Assembly: GCF_031453675.1 (NCBI RefSeq)
Contig: NZ_JAVIZX010000001.1
Location: 4,176,001-4,240,000, forward strand
Direction of reading: 5' to 3'
Origin: Paracidovorax wautersii
GTDB lineage: Bacteria > Pseudomonadota > Gammaproteobacteria > Burkholderiales > Burkholderiaceae_C
Length of the DNA: 64,000 bases
A model generated the notes under the pieces. It was given only the letters and a program-made list of their open reading frames with translations, was not told where the DNA came from and made no database searches. The position numbers and the translations under genes are program-made. The first letter of the stretch is position 1. Every line of letters starts with the position of its first letter. This document shows, in pieces, positions 17,234 to 24,855 of this stretch.

Positions 17234-17896
17234 ATGCTCCTCGAAACCCTGATCGCCCTGGCCGCGCTGGCGGGCGCCCTGGCCGTGCGGCCCTGGCGCC
17301 TGTTGGGCAGCCGCGCGGTGCCCGGCGAGCCCGGCACGCGCGCCGCCTCGCCCCTGCTCACCCCGCTGCTGGCCACGCTGGTGATGCTGCCCTGGGCATG
17401 GGCCCTGCCCACGCTGCACGCCATGCCGCTGCAGCTGCAGTGGTCGGGCGCCTGCCTGGTGGCGCTCCTGCTGGGCTGGCCGCTGGCGGTGCCGGTGTTG
17501 CTGGCGGTGGCGGGCATCGCCGGCCTGCTGTCGCCCACGCTCGCCTGGCCCGACGCCCTCGGGCTGGCGGTGTGGAACGGCGTGGTGCCGGCCACCTTCG
17601 CGCTGCTCCTCGGCGTGCTGCTGCGGCGGGTCACGGGCACGCGGCTCTTCGTGTACGTGCTGGGCCGGGCGTTTCTGGGGACGGCGCTGTGCCTGTTCGC
17701 GGCCAGCACGCTGTCGCAGTGGATGGGGCACACGCTGCCCGGCGTGGGCGCGCACCTGTCGCTGGTGGCGCGCTGGCTCATGGCCTGGGGCGACGCGGTG
17801 GTCACGGGCATGCTGTGCGCGGTGTTCGTGGCCTTCAAGCCCGAATGGCTGGCGACCTGGTCCGACGCCCTGTATCTTCAGGCCAAAAAGCCTTGA
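17234..17896 (+). CDS. CbiM-like integral membrane protein
   Basis: A 220-residue very hydrophobic protein with about six membrane segments. The block around LAWPDALGLAVWNGVVPATFALLLGVLLRR, followed by LFVYVLGRAFLGTAL and the C-terminal WGDAVVTGMLCAVFVAFKPEWLATW, resembles a proteobacterial branch related to ECF-transporter S/permease subunits (CbiM-type). No CbiN, CbiQ or ATPase genes lie beside it, so its role in metal uptake is doubtful. It starts 51 bases after mfd and may be co-transcribed with it. The stop codon lies inside the start of a palindromic repeat. Confidence 0.7.
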   Translation: MLLETLIALAALAGALAVRPWRLLGSRAVPGEPGTRAASPLLTPLLATLVMLPWAWALPTLHAMPLQLQWSGACLVALLLGWPLAVPVLLAVAGIAGLLSPTLAWPDALGLAVWNGVVPATFALLLGVLLRRVTGTRLFVYVLGRAFLGTALCLFAASTLSQWMGHTLPGVGAHLSLVARWLMAWGDAVVTGMLCAVFVAFKPEWLATWSDALYLQAKKP

Positions 17897-17941
17897 GGCG
17901 CCTGATAAATAAGCGCATGCAGCTATACAAAAAATAGCAAA
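17893..17941 (-). repeat. Intergenic palindromic repeat, copy 3
   Basis: Reverse-orientation copy: TTGAGGCGCCTGATAAATAAGCGCATGCAGCTAT, then an AT-rich end with ATAGCAAA. It overlaps the stop codon of the upstream membrane-protein gene. Confidence 0.75.
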
Positions 17942-18034
17942 CCGGCAGCACGCGCGGCGCGGTGGAGCACCTCTCCACCGGCAGGTGCAGGAATTGCTTG
18001 GCAGCTTCCATCCCTATTCCGCGCTGGAGCTGCC

Positions 18035-19018
18035 ATGTCCCATCCCCATCCCTGTTCCTTCTTTGCCCTGGCCTGGGCGCTGTGCGCCGCGGCCCTGGCC
18101 CCGCAGGCGCTGGCCCAGGCCGGCTACCCGGAGCGGCCGGTGAAGGTGATCGTCGCGCTGCCCGCCGGTGGCAGCGCCGACATGATCGCCCGCATGGTCA
18201 CCCAGAAAATGGCGGCCGACCTGGGCCAGCCCTTCGTGGTGGACAACAAGGCCGGCGCATCGGGCCAGATCGGCACGCCGCTGGTGGCCAAGGCGGCGCC
18301 GGACGGCTACACGCTGATGGTGTCGCCCGCATCGTTCCTCACCACCAACAAGAGCATCTTCAAGACGCTGCCGTACGACCCGCAGGCCGACTTCGTGCCC
18401 ATCACCAAACTGGTGAACCAGCCCATGGTGCTGGTGGTGAAGGACGCGCAGAAGTTTCCCGATGTGGCCGCCGTGCTGGCTGGCGCACGGGCCGCGCCGG
18501 GCCGACTGACCTACGCCTCGTCCGGCGACGGCAGCCCGCAGCATCTGGCGGCCCTGATGTTCAGCACCCGCACGGGCGCGCGCATGCTCCACGTGCCCTA
18601 CAAGGGCGGCGCACCGGCCATCAACGACACGCTGTCCGGCCAGGTGGACATGCTCTTCGCGGTACTGCCCGAGGCCCTGCCGCACATCCAGTCGGGCAAG
18701 CTGCACCCGGTGGCCCTGATGGGCCCGAAGCGATCGCCGCTGCTGCCCGGCGTGCCGACGATGGCCGAGAGCGGCGTCGCGCAGGTGGAGCTGTCCGCCT
18801 GGGTCGGCCTGCTGGCCCCTGCCGGTACGCCGCAGCCCATCCTCGACAAGCTGCAACGCGCCGCCCACGCGGCACTGGCGGGCGACACGGCCACCAGGCT
18901 GGCCGCCAACGGCATGGAAGTGGCACCGGGCACGGGCGAGCAGCTCAAGGACAGCATCGCGCAGGAGATCCGCGTGCATTCCGAACTGGTGAAGGCCGCC
19001 GGACTCACCCCCCAGTAG
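18035..19018 (+). CDS. Bug-family (TctC-type) periplasmic solute-binding protein
   Basis: A 327-residue exported receptor. The signal peptide ends near ALAQA, followed by the Bug signature YPERPVKVIVALPAGGSADMIARM, then VVDNKAGASGQIG, AAPDGYTLMVS and LPYDPQADFVPI. The later VPYKGGAPAINDTLSGQVDMLF and LPGVPTMAESG blocks are typical. Bug proteins bind carboxylated compounds and feed tripartite tricarboxylate transporters, but most are orphans with no TctAB partner nearby, as here. GGAG six bases upstream supports the ATG. The ligand cannot be read from the sequence. It is transcribed ahead of serB but 172 bases separate them, so it is probably independent. Confidence 0.92.
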   Translation: MSHPHPCSFFALAWALCAAALAPQALAQAGYPERPVKVIVALPAGGSADMIARMVTQKMAADLGQPFVVDNKAGASGQIGTPLVAKAAPDGYTLMVSPASFLTTNKSIFKTLPYDPQADFVPITKLVNQPMVLVVKDAQKFPDVAAVLAGARAAPGRLTYASSGDGSPQHLAALMFSTRTGARMLHVPYKGGAPAINDTLSGQVDMLFAVLPEALPHIQSGKLHPVALMGPKRSPLLPGVPTMAESGVAQVELSAWVGLLAPAGTPQPILDKLQRAAHAALAGDTATRLAANGMEVAPGTGEQLKDSIAQEIRVHSELVKAAGLTPQ

Positions 19019-19190
19019 CCCACAAGGCAGACAGACAGGCAGGCAGGGCGACAACGCTGGCGGCTGGGCCCGTGCGGGGGCAGGGATAATCCCCCGCTTT
19101 GGCGTACGCCACCTGCCGCCGCCCCGCCCTTGCAGGGCCCCATGTGCAGGCCAGCCGCCGTCCACCCACCTCTTCGCCCGCCCGATTCCC

Positions 19191-19904
19191 ATGAGCGCTC
19201 CCACCGCATTCGCCCCCGGCCTCGTCATCCAAGGCATCCAGCCCCCGCTGCGCCTGTCGGACTTCAAACTCATCGCGTTCGACATGGACTCTACGCTGAT
19301 CAACATCGAATGCGTGGACGAGATCGCCGATGCCGCGGGCCGCAAGGCCGAGGTGGCCGCCATCACGGAAGCCGCCATGCAGGGCCTGATCACCGACTAC
19401 AAGGAAAGCCTGCGCCAGCGCGTGGCCCTGCTACGGGGCGTGAGCGTGTCGCATCTGGAAAGCGTGTTCACCGAGCGGCTGCGCTTCAACCCCGGCGCGC
19501 GCGAGCTGATCGACGCCGCCAAGGCCGCGGGCCTGACCACGCTGCTCGTCTCGGGTGGCTTCACCTTCTTCTCGGACCGCGTGAAGGCCGGCCTGGGCAT
19601 CGACTTCGCGCGTTCCAACCGGTTGGAAGTGGAAGGCGGCCTGCTCACGGGCCGCATGGTGGACCAGCCCTGGGGCGACATCTGCGATGGCGCCGAGAAG
19701 CGCCGCACGCTGCTGGAAGTGGCCTCGCTGATGGGCATTGACCCGTCGCAGGCCATCGCCGTGGGCGACGGCGCCAACGATCTGCCGATGATGGGCGCCG
19801 CCGGCCTGTCCGTGGCCTACCACGCCAAGCCCGCCGTGCGTGCGCAGGCCAAGGTGGCCATCAACGAGGGCGGGCTGGATCGGCTGTTGGAAGTGCTGCG
19901 CTGA
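19191..19904 (+). CDS. serB: Phosphoserine phosphatase
   Basis: A 237-residue HAD-family enzyme that makes L-serine from phosphoserine. Motif I is D31-M-D33-S-T in FDMDSTLINIECVDEIAD. Motif II is the serine in LLVSGGFTFF. Motif III/IV is the lysine in DGAEKRRTL with GDGANDLPMMGAAGLSVAYHAKP. Order and spacing match SerB. It lacks the N-terminal ACT-like domain of some SerB proteins, so it is the short form. It is cytoplasmic. The gene is followed almost immediately by a palindromic repeat. Confidence 0.96.
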   Translation: MSAPTAFAPGLVIQGIQPPLRLSDFKLIAFDMDSTLINIECVDEIADAAGRKAEVAAITEAAMQGLITDYKESLRQRVALLRGVSVSHLESVFTERLRFNPGARELIDAAKAAGLTTLLVSGGFTFFSDRVKAGLGIDFARSNRLEVEGGLLTGRMVDQPWGDICDGAEKRRTLLEVASLMGIDPSQAIAVGDGANDLPMMGAAGLSVAYHAKPAVRAQAKVAINEGGLDRLLEVLR

Positions 19905-19921
19905 TCCGCGGAACGCCACGC

Positions 19922-19973
19922 GCTATTGAATAGATAGCTACCTGCGCTTTACCCACGAGAGCCAGAGGCACTT
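19922..19973 (+). repeat. Intergenic palindromic repeat, copy 4
   Basis: Forward copy: GCTATTGAATAGATAGCTACCTGCGCTTTA, then GAGAGCCAGAGGC. The right half of the stem is degenerate. It starts 18 bases after the serB stop. Confidence 0.65.
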
Positions 19974-19981
19974 TCACATGA

Positions 19982-20033
19982 ATATTGATACCACCCGATC
20001 GCCACATAAGAGAGCGACGCGTTATATCAATAT
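19982..20033. promoter_or_regulatory. Inverted repeat upstream of metQ
   Basis: ATATTGATA (19982-19990) and TATCAATAT (20025-20033) are perfect 9-bp inverted copies, 34 bases apart, in an AT-rich patch 110-160 bases before the metQ ATG. They may be a regulator site; no known consensus (such as MetR) is matched with confidence. Confidence 0.4.
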
Positions 20034-20143
20034 GAAAATAAAAACGTCCGACGCACCATTTCAGGGAATTACACTGTGGCCCATGCAGACGGCCTTCCGA
20101 GCCGTCGTGCACGCCGCAACCCTCTCCCTGAAAGCCGATCGCC

Positions 20144-20932
20144 ATGTTGAAGAAAACGCTCTCCGCCCTTGCCATCGCCACCCTTGCCTTCAGCGCACAG
20201 GCCGCTGATGCCGTCCTGAAGGTGGCCGCCTCGGCCGTGCCGCACGCCGAGATCCTGAACTTCGTGAAGCCCCAGCTCAAGGCCCAGGGCGTGGACCTGC
20301 AGGTGCGCGAATTCAGCGACTACATCCAGCCCAACGCGGCGGTGGAAGACAAGCAGCTGGACGCCAACTTCTTCCAGCACCAGCCCTACCTGGACAGCTA
20401 CAACAAGGACCGCAAGAGCAGCATCGTCGCCGTGCCGGACGGCAAGGTGCATGTGGAGCCCTTTGGCGGCTACTCGAAGAAGATCAAGGCGGTTTCTGCG
20501 CTGAAGGACGGCGCCACGGTGACCATCCCCAACGACCCGTCCAACGCCGGACGCGCGCTGATCCTGCTGCAGAAGCAGGGCCTGATCAAGCTGAAGGACC
20601 CGAAGAACATCACCGCCACGCCGGTGGACATCGTCAAGAATCCCAAGAAGCTCAAGTTCCGCGAACTGGAGGCCGCGCTGCTGCCCCGCGCGCTGGACGA
20701 CGTGGACCTGGCGCTGATCAACACCAACTACGCGATCGAAGCCAAGCTCAATCCGACGAAGGACGCGCTGTTCATCGAATCGGCCGATTCGCCCTACGCC
20801 AACTTCATCGCCGCCCGCAAGGACCGCGCGAATGATCCCAGCATCCAGAAGCTCGTGAAGGCCCTGCACACGCCGGAAGTGAAGAAGTTCATCCAGGACA
20901 AGTACCAGGGCGCGATCGTTCCCGCGTTCTGA
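20144..20932 (+). CDS. metQ: NlpA/MetQ-family methionine-type ABC substrate-binding protein
   Basis: A 262-residue periplasmic binding protein of the NLPA family. The signal peptide (LKKTLSALAIATLAFSAQA) has no lipobox cysteine, so it is probably a soluble periplasmic form. Family motifs are AVPHAEILNFVKPQLK, DYIQPNAAVEDKQLDANFFQHQPYL, the FGGYSKKIK block, TIPNDPSNAGRALILLQKQGLI, LPRALDDVDLALINTNYAIEA and the C-terminal HTPEVKKFIQDKYQGAIVPAF. Methionine import with MetNI is the usual role, but no metN or metI is beside it. A strong terminator follows. The subfamily ligand (D- or L-methionine, or another small molecule) is inferred. Confidence 0.9.
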   Translation: MLKKTLSALAIATLAFSAQAADAVLKVAASAVPHAEILNFVKPQLKAQGVDLQVREFSDYIQPNAAVEDKQLDANFFQHQPYLDSYNKDRKSSIVAVPDGKVHVEPFGGYSKKIKAVSALKDGATVTIPNDPSNAGRALILLQKQGLIKLKDPKNITATPVDIVKNPKKLKFRELEAALLPRALDDVDLALINTNYAIEAKLNPTKDALFIESADSPYANFIAARKDRANDPSIQKLVKALHTPEVKKFIQDKYQGAIVPAF

Positions 20933-20971
20933 CCGCGGGGGGCCGCAAGGCCGGCCTCTGGACCACCACCG

Positions 20972-20999
20972 AAAGCGCTGCCATGGCAGCGCTTTTTTT
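20972..20999 (+). terminator. Rho-independent terminator of metQ
   Basis: AAAGCGCTGCCATGGCAGCGCTTT is a perfect self-complementary stem followed by a run of T (seven in total). It begins 40 bases after the metQ stop. Confidence 0.92.
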
Positions 21000-21101
21000 C
21001 TGCCTGAAGCAGGCCTGGGCGGCCACACCCACCATCCGCTTCCAAAGCGCCGGTCGCTGCCATGCAGCGTGCAGCGCCCATGTCGATGGGTTCGCGACGG
21101 C

Positions 21102-21494
21102 TTAGAGCGATGGCACCGACGCCGTAGTCTGCGCCGGCGTGGCGGACGGCGGTGCCGCCGGGGTCTGGGCAGGCGTCAGGGCCGGCTGCGCGGCACGGGT
21201 CTGCGCCGGCGTCTGCGCGGTGGGGGCCGCGCGCGTCTGTGCCGGGGCCTGGGCGGCGGGCACGTCGGGCGACTGTGCCGGGCACAGGGCCGGCGCCGGG
21301 TCGGCCGTCTGCGCCGGCGTCTGCGCGGCCAAGGGCGCAGGCCCGGCAGAGCCGGCAGGCGCCGGTTCCAAGGTGGCGGGCGCGCCGGGCCGCAGCCCCG
21401 GTACGGAAGCCGGCGAATAGAGGCCCTGGGCCGCGGCCAGCACGCCCGTCAGGGCCATGCTGCCCGCCAAAACGCAGCGAACCATCGATTGCAT
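21102..21494 (-). CDS. Small exported protein with degenerate PAQT repeats
   Basis: A 130-residue protein. An AGGAG sequence nine bases upstream fixes the ATG at 21494. The N-terminus looks like a signal peptide (VRCVLAGSMALTGVLAAAQG). The rest is almost wholly Ala, Pro, Gln and Thr, built from units such as AQTPAQT, PAQTRAA and AQAPAQT, so it is likely an extended, unstructured periplasmic or cell-wall-spanning segment. I do not recognise a family. The repeat region is also highly regular at DNA level (GTCTGCGCCGGCGTC units), so copy number may vary among strains. The opposite strand is also open here but lacks a start signal. Confidence 0.65.
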   Translation of the reverse strand: MQSMVRCVLAGSMALTGVLAAAQGLYSPASVPGLRPGAPATLEPAPAGSAGPAPLAAQTPAQTADPAPALCPAQSPDVPAAQAPAQTRAAPTAQTPAQTRAAQPALTPAQTPAAPPSATPAQTTASVPSL

Positions 21495-21604
21495 GGAGAG
21501 CTCCTGGTTGAGAGGCCCCCAGTGTGGCCAGTGCGCCATGCGGCGCGCGTCAGCCGGATTCGCCGGAGCGGCGTCCCGTGCTCAGGCAGCGCCGCGGTCC
21601 GCGC

Positions 21605-22255
21605 TCAATCCCACAGGCTGCGGCCCACCCACCACGCCAGCACGAACATCATCACGCCGGTGAGGCCGTCCAGCACCCGCCACGCCGTGGGGTTGGCGAA
21701 CACGCCCTTCAGCTTGCGGCCGGCCAGGGCCAGCAGCAGGAACCACATCAGGCTGGCGGATGCCGCCCCGACCACGAAGACCCATTTGAGGCCGCCGTCC
21801 TGCCGAGCGCCGATGGAGCCGATCAGCACGACGGTGTCCAGGTACACGTGGGGGTTGAGCAAGGTGATGACCGCCAGCGCGCTCAGCACCCCGATCACGC
21901 CACGCTCGGCCCGGCTGCCCTCCGCATCCAGGCCGCCGCCGGTAGCGAACCACGCCCGGTGCCAGGCGAACACGCCGTAGGCAAACAGGAACAGCGCGCC
22001 GCCCAGGCTGAGGTAGTGCGCCAGCGTGGGCGAGCTGCCCAGCAACCGCGCCATGCCCGCCACGCCCAGGGCCACCAGCAGTGCGTCGCTCACCACGCAC
22101 CAGACCACGCAGGCCCGCACATGCCGCCCCGCCACGGCCTGGCGCAGCACATAGAGGTTCTGTGCGCCGATGGAGACGAGCAGCGAAAGGCAGACGGTGA
22201 AGCCCGCCAGCCAGGACGAGGAAACGGCAGCCGAAGAAAAGGAAGAGGTCCACAT
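21605..22255 (-). CDS. argO: LysE/ArgO-family amino-acid exporter
   Basis: A 216-residue inner-membrane exporter with about six membrane segments. It has the LysE-family opening LAGFTVCLSLLVSIGAQNLYVLRQAVAGRH, then VSDALLVALGVAGM and AVITLLNPHVYLDTVVLIGSIGA, the last typical of arginine/lysine exporters. It is divergent from an ArgP/LysG-type LysR gene, the classic exporter-regulator pair. The ATG at 22255 is preferred since it leaves the palindromic operator outside the gene; an upstream ATG at 22279 would add eight residues. Arginine or lysine as substrate is inferred from the pairing. Confidence 0.9.
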   Translation of the reverse strand: MWTSSFSSAAVSSSWLAGFTVCLSLLVSIGAQNLYVLRQAVAGRHVRACVVWCVVSDALLVALGVAGMARLLGSSPTLAHYLSLGGALFLFAYGVFAWHRAWFATGGGLDAEGSRAERGVIGVLSALAVITLLNPHVYLDTVVLIGSIGARQDGGLKWVFVVGAASASLMWFLLLALAGRKLKGVFANPTAWRVLDGLTGVMMFVLAWWVGRSLWD

Positions 22256-22280
22256 GCAGCCGATTCTGGGTAGACGCACA

Positions 22281-22298
22281 ATTTAAGTAAACTTAAAT
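22281..22298. promoter_or_regulatory. Candidate ArgP/LysG operator between argO and argP
   Basis: ATTTAAGT-AA-ACTTAAAT is an 18-base perfect inverted repeat with a 2-base spacer. It lies in the 70-base space between the two divergent starts, in an AT-rich patch. Position and symmetry fit a LysR-type site controlling both genes; binding is inferred. Confidence 0.55.
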
Positions 22299-22325
22299 CA
22301 TCTAACCCATATTAAGCAACGCTAC

Positions 22326-23228
22326 ATGCTCGACTACGCCGGACTGGAAGCCCTCGCGGCCGTGGTGCGCGAGGGCAGCTTCGAACGCGCGGCACGCAAG
22401 CTGCACGTGACGCCCTCGGCCATCTCGCAGCGCGTGAAGCAGCTGGAGGAGCGGGTCGGCCAGGTGTTGGTGCAGCGCGGCACGCCCTGCACGGGCACCG
22501 AGGCCGGGCGCCGCCTGTGCCTGCACGTGGAGCAGGTCGCGCTGCTGGAGAACCAGCTGCGCCGGGCCAATCCCGACCTCATGCCCGACACGCAGGCGCC
22601 CGCCCCCACCGTCAAGCTGGCCGTCAACGACGACTCGCTGTCCACCTGGTTCATGGACGCCATGTCCAGCTTCACGGCCGGCGGCAACGAGCTGCTGGAC
22701 GTGCGCATCGACGACCAGGAACACACGGCGCAGCGCCTGCGCGAAGGCGAGGTGATCGCCGCCGTCACCGCCACGGGCACGCCCATCGCCGGCTGCAACA
22801 CCTGGCCGCTGGGCACCATGCGCTATGTGGCCGCGGCCAGTCCGGAGTTCGTGGCGCAGCACTTCGCCGCCGGCGTCTCGGGCGACGCGCTCGCCACCGC
22901 GCCCCTGATGGCCTATGGCCGCAAGGACCGGCTGCAGGACCAGTGGATGCACCAGCAGGGCCTGGCCTCGCGCCGGCACCCGCCCAAGCACTACCTGCCC
23001 AGCAACTACGCCTACGTGCGCGCCTGCGAGGAAGGCATGGGCTGGGGCATGCACCCGACCATCCTCATCCGCGAACAGCTGGACAGCGGCGTTCTGGTGG
23101 AGTTCGCTCCGGGAACCGCCATGCCCGTGCCCATGTACTGGGCCCATCCGCGCACCGCACAGGCCGGGCTGGAGCGGCTCACGCAGTGCGTGATGGCCGC
23201 GGCGCAGGACTGGCTGGACGTGGACTGA
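22326..23228 (+). CDS. argP: LysR-family regulator ArgP/LysG
   Basis: A 300-residue LysR regulator of the ArgP/LysG (formerly IciA) branch. The N-terminal helix-turn-helix is GLEALAAVVREGSFERAARKLHVTPSAISQRVKQLEERVG, with the AISQRVK of this subfamily. The effector domain has KLAVNDDSLSTWFMDAM and the inhibitory-class DDQEHTAQRLREGEVIAAVT. These regulators turn on the neighbouring LysE/ArgO exporter when lysine or arginine is in excess. The ATG at 22326 directly precedes the HTH. It is divergent from argO. Confidence 0.92.
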   Translation: MLDYAGLEALAAVVREGSFERAARKLHVTPSAISQRVKQLEERVGQVLVQRGTPCTGTEAGRRLCLHVEQVALLENQLRRANPDLMPDTQAPAPTVKLAVNDDSLSTWFMDAMSSFTAGGNELLDVRIDDQEHTAQRLREGEVIAAVTATGTPIAGCNTWPLGTMRYVAAASPEFVAQHFAAGVSGDALATAPLMAYGRKDRLQDQWMHQQGLASRRHPPKHYLPSNYAYVRACEEGMGWGMHPTILIREQLDSGVLVEFAPGTAMPVPMYWAHPRTAQAGLERLTQCVMAAAQDWLDVD

Positions 23229-23282
23229 GCCGGCGCGCGTCCTACATGGCTCGGGGAAGGCCGCAGAAGGCCGCAGCCCGGT

Positions 23283-23753
23283 TCAGGCCGGCTGGGGCAG
23301 GCCCGGCACCCAGCGGATCTTGCGCGATGGCGTAACGGCAGCCCCGCGCGGCGGCACCAGATCCGCCAACGTCAAGCCGTCGAGCACCGCCAGATAGGCG
23401 GCGGTGGCCTGGTGCAGCACGCCCTTGAGGTGGCAGCGGCCGTCGAGCCGGCACAGGTTGGTCTCGCCGTTGAAGCATTCCACCATGTCGAAATCGGTCT
23501 CGGTGGTGCGCACCAAGGCGCCCAGATTGATCTCCTGCGGCGCCATCAGCAACCGCATGCCGCCGCCCCGCCCGCGCATGGTTTCCAGCAGGCCGCGGGC
23601 CGACAGTTCCTGGACGATCTTGGTCAGGTGGCTGCGCGAGATGCCATGCTGCTCGGCAATCTCGGTGATGGTCACGGGCTGCTCGCGCCCCTGCGTCGCC
23701 GCGCAGTACATGAGCACGCGCAGCGTGTAGTCGGTCCATTGGGTCAGCCGCAT
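23283..23753 (-). CDS. nsrR: Nitric-oxide-sensing Rrf2 repressor NsrR
   Basis: A 156-residue Rrf2-family Fe-S regulator. The winged helix is MRLTQWTDYTLRVLMYCAA, with EIAEQHGISRSHLTKIVQEL and RGRGGGMRL. Three cysteines, C93, C101 and C107 (in ECFNGETNL-CRLDGRC), bind the cluster and distinguish NsrR. It senses NO and represses repair genes. Divergent to it is ytfE, a classic NsrR target, with a 17-bp palindrome between. The start at 23753 follows from homology of MRLTQWTDY to the usual N-terminus; the long upstream open frame is ignored. The C-terminal 20 residues are variable. Confidence 0.93.
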   Translation of the reverse strand: MRLTQWTDYTLRVLMYCAATQGREQPVTITEIAEQHGISRSHLTKIVQELSARGLLETMRGRGGGMRLLMAPQEINLGALVRTTETDFDMVECFNGETNLCRLDGRCHLKGVLHQATAAYLAVLDGLTLADLVPPRGAAVTPSRKIRWVPGLPQPA

Positions 23754-23778
23754 CGGTTTGCCTTGGGTCAGGATAAAT

Positions 23779-23810
23779 ATGCAGAACGCGTGCATTTTAT
23801 TGAATAAAAT
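23779..23810. promoter_or_regulatory. Candidate NsrR operator between nsrR and ytfE
   Basis: ATTTTATT-G-AATAAAAT (23794-23810) is a perfect 17-bp palindrome, partly shared with an upstream inverted pair ATGCA (23779-23783) and TGCAT (23791-23795). NsrR sites in proteobacteria are AT-rich inverted repeats of this type. The site is 32 bases before the ytfE ATG and 41 before that of nsrR. Confidence 0.6.
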
Positions 23811-23841
23811 ATTCACACCAAATGAATCTTTAAGGACCGCC

Positions 23842-24582
23842 ATGAACGCCCGGCTTCCCTCCTCCGCATCTGCCATTGATGCCCGCCAGCCCATCGGCCA
23901 GATCGCCGTGCAGTTGCCCGGCGCCACCGCCGTCTTTCGCCGCCACAAGCTCGACTTCTGCTGCGGCGGCCACGTGAGCCTGCAGCAGGCGGCCGCAGAC
24001 AAGGGCCTGGACATGGAGGCCCTGCTGGCCGAGCTGTCGGCTCTGCAGCACCCGGCCGAGGCGCCCGCCATCGGAGACCCTGCCCAGCTGATCGGCCACC
24101 TGCTCCAGCGCTACCACGCCGTCCACCGCGAACAGCTGCCCGAGCTGATCCGCATGGCGCGCCGCGTAGAGGCCGTGCACCGCGGCCATCCCGACGTGCC
24201 GGCCGGGCTGGCCGATCTGCTCGAGGACATCCACGACGAACTGCTCTCGCACATGCACAAGGAAGAGGCCATCCTGTTCCCGGCCCTGCAGGCGGGCGGC
24301 AATCCCTTCGTGGACCAGCCCATCCAGGTGATGCGCAGGGAGCACACCACCCACGGCGAAGCACTGGAGCAGCTGGCAGCCCTCACACACGACGCCACGC
24401 CTCCCCAGGGCGCCTGCAACACGTGGCGTGCCCTGTACACCGGGATCGGCCAGTTCAGCGACGACCTGGTGCAGCACATCCATCTGGAGAACAACCTGCT
24501 GTTTCCGCAGTTCGAGGCGGCATCCGCAACGACCGCACCCGCTCAGGGCTGTGGATCGGGATCGGGCTGCGGTTGCCAGTAA
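23842..24582 (+). CDS. ytfE: Iron-sulfur cluster repair di-iron protein YtfE/RIC
   Basis: A 246-residue RIC protein that repairs Fe-S centres damaged by NO or peroxide. The N-terminal ScdA-like domain has the signature D38-F-C-C-G-G (C40, C41). The hemerythrin-like domain carries the di-iron histidines and glutamates in RYHAVHREQLPEL, HDELLSHMHKEEAILFP, REHTTHGEAL and HIHLENNLLFPQFE. AAGGA upstream supports the ATG at 23842. The C-terminal GCGSGSGCGCQ tail has extra cysteines not seen in many homologues. It is divergent from nsrR, its likely repressor. Confidence 0.94.
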   Translation: MNARLPSSASAIDARQPIGQIAVQLPGATAVFRRHKLDFCCGGHVSLQQAAADKGLDMEALLAELSALQHPAEAPAIGDPAQLIGHLLQRYHAVHREQLPELIRMARRVEAVHRGHPDVPAGLADLLEDIHDELLSHMHKEEAILFPALQAGGNPFVDQPIQVMRREHTTHGEALEQLAALTHDATPPQGACNTWRALYTGIGQFSDDLVQHIHLENNLLFPQFEAASATTAPAQGCGSGSGCGCQ

Positions 24583-24620
24583 GGCGCCCGGCGCGCGGAC
24601 GGCCGCCAGGGCGCCGCCGC

Positions 24621-24851
24621 TCAGCGCGGGCGCCGGGCCGCTGCCGCCCGCAGCGGCGCCAGCAGGTCCGACAGGCCGTTGTGGTCGATCTCGTGCATCA
24701 GCGCCAGCAGGCGGCCGATGTCGCCGGGCGGAAAGCCTTCGCGGGCGAACCAGTTCAGGTAGTTGCCGGGCAGGTCGGCGATCAGCGTGCCCTGGTGCTT
24801 GCCGAAGGGCATTTCCACGGTCAGCAGGCGCTGCAGTTGCTGCGGGTCCAT
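24621..24851 (-). CDS. DUF3820 family protein
   Basis: A 76-residue protein with the DUF3820 hallmark MPFGKHQGTLIADLPGNYLNWFAREGFPPGDIG, common as a short stand-alone protein in proteobacteria. The conserved G-K and Y-L-x-W-F-A-R positions resemble a nucleic-acid binding or nuclease-like motif but function is unknown. It begins only four bases after the stop of the upstream Sui1-like gene on the same strand, so the two are co-transcribed. That pairing is a frequent arrangement in this group as far as I recall. Confidence 0.88.
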   Translation of the reverse strand: MDPQQLQRLLTVEMPFGKHQGTLIADLPGNYLNWFAREGFPPGDIGRLLALMHEIDHNGLSDLLAPLRAAAARRPR

Positions 24852-24855
24852 GGCC

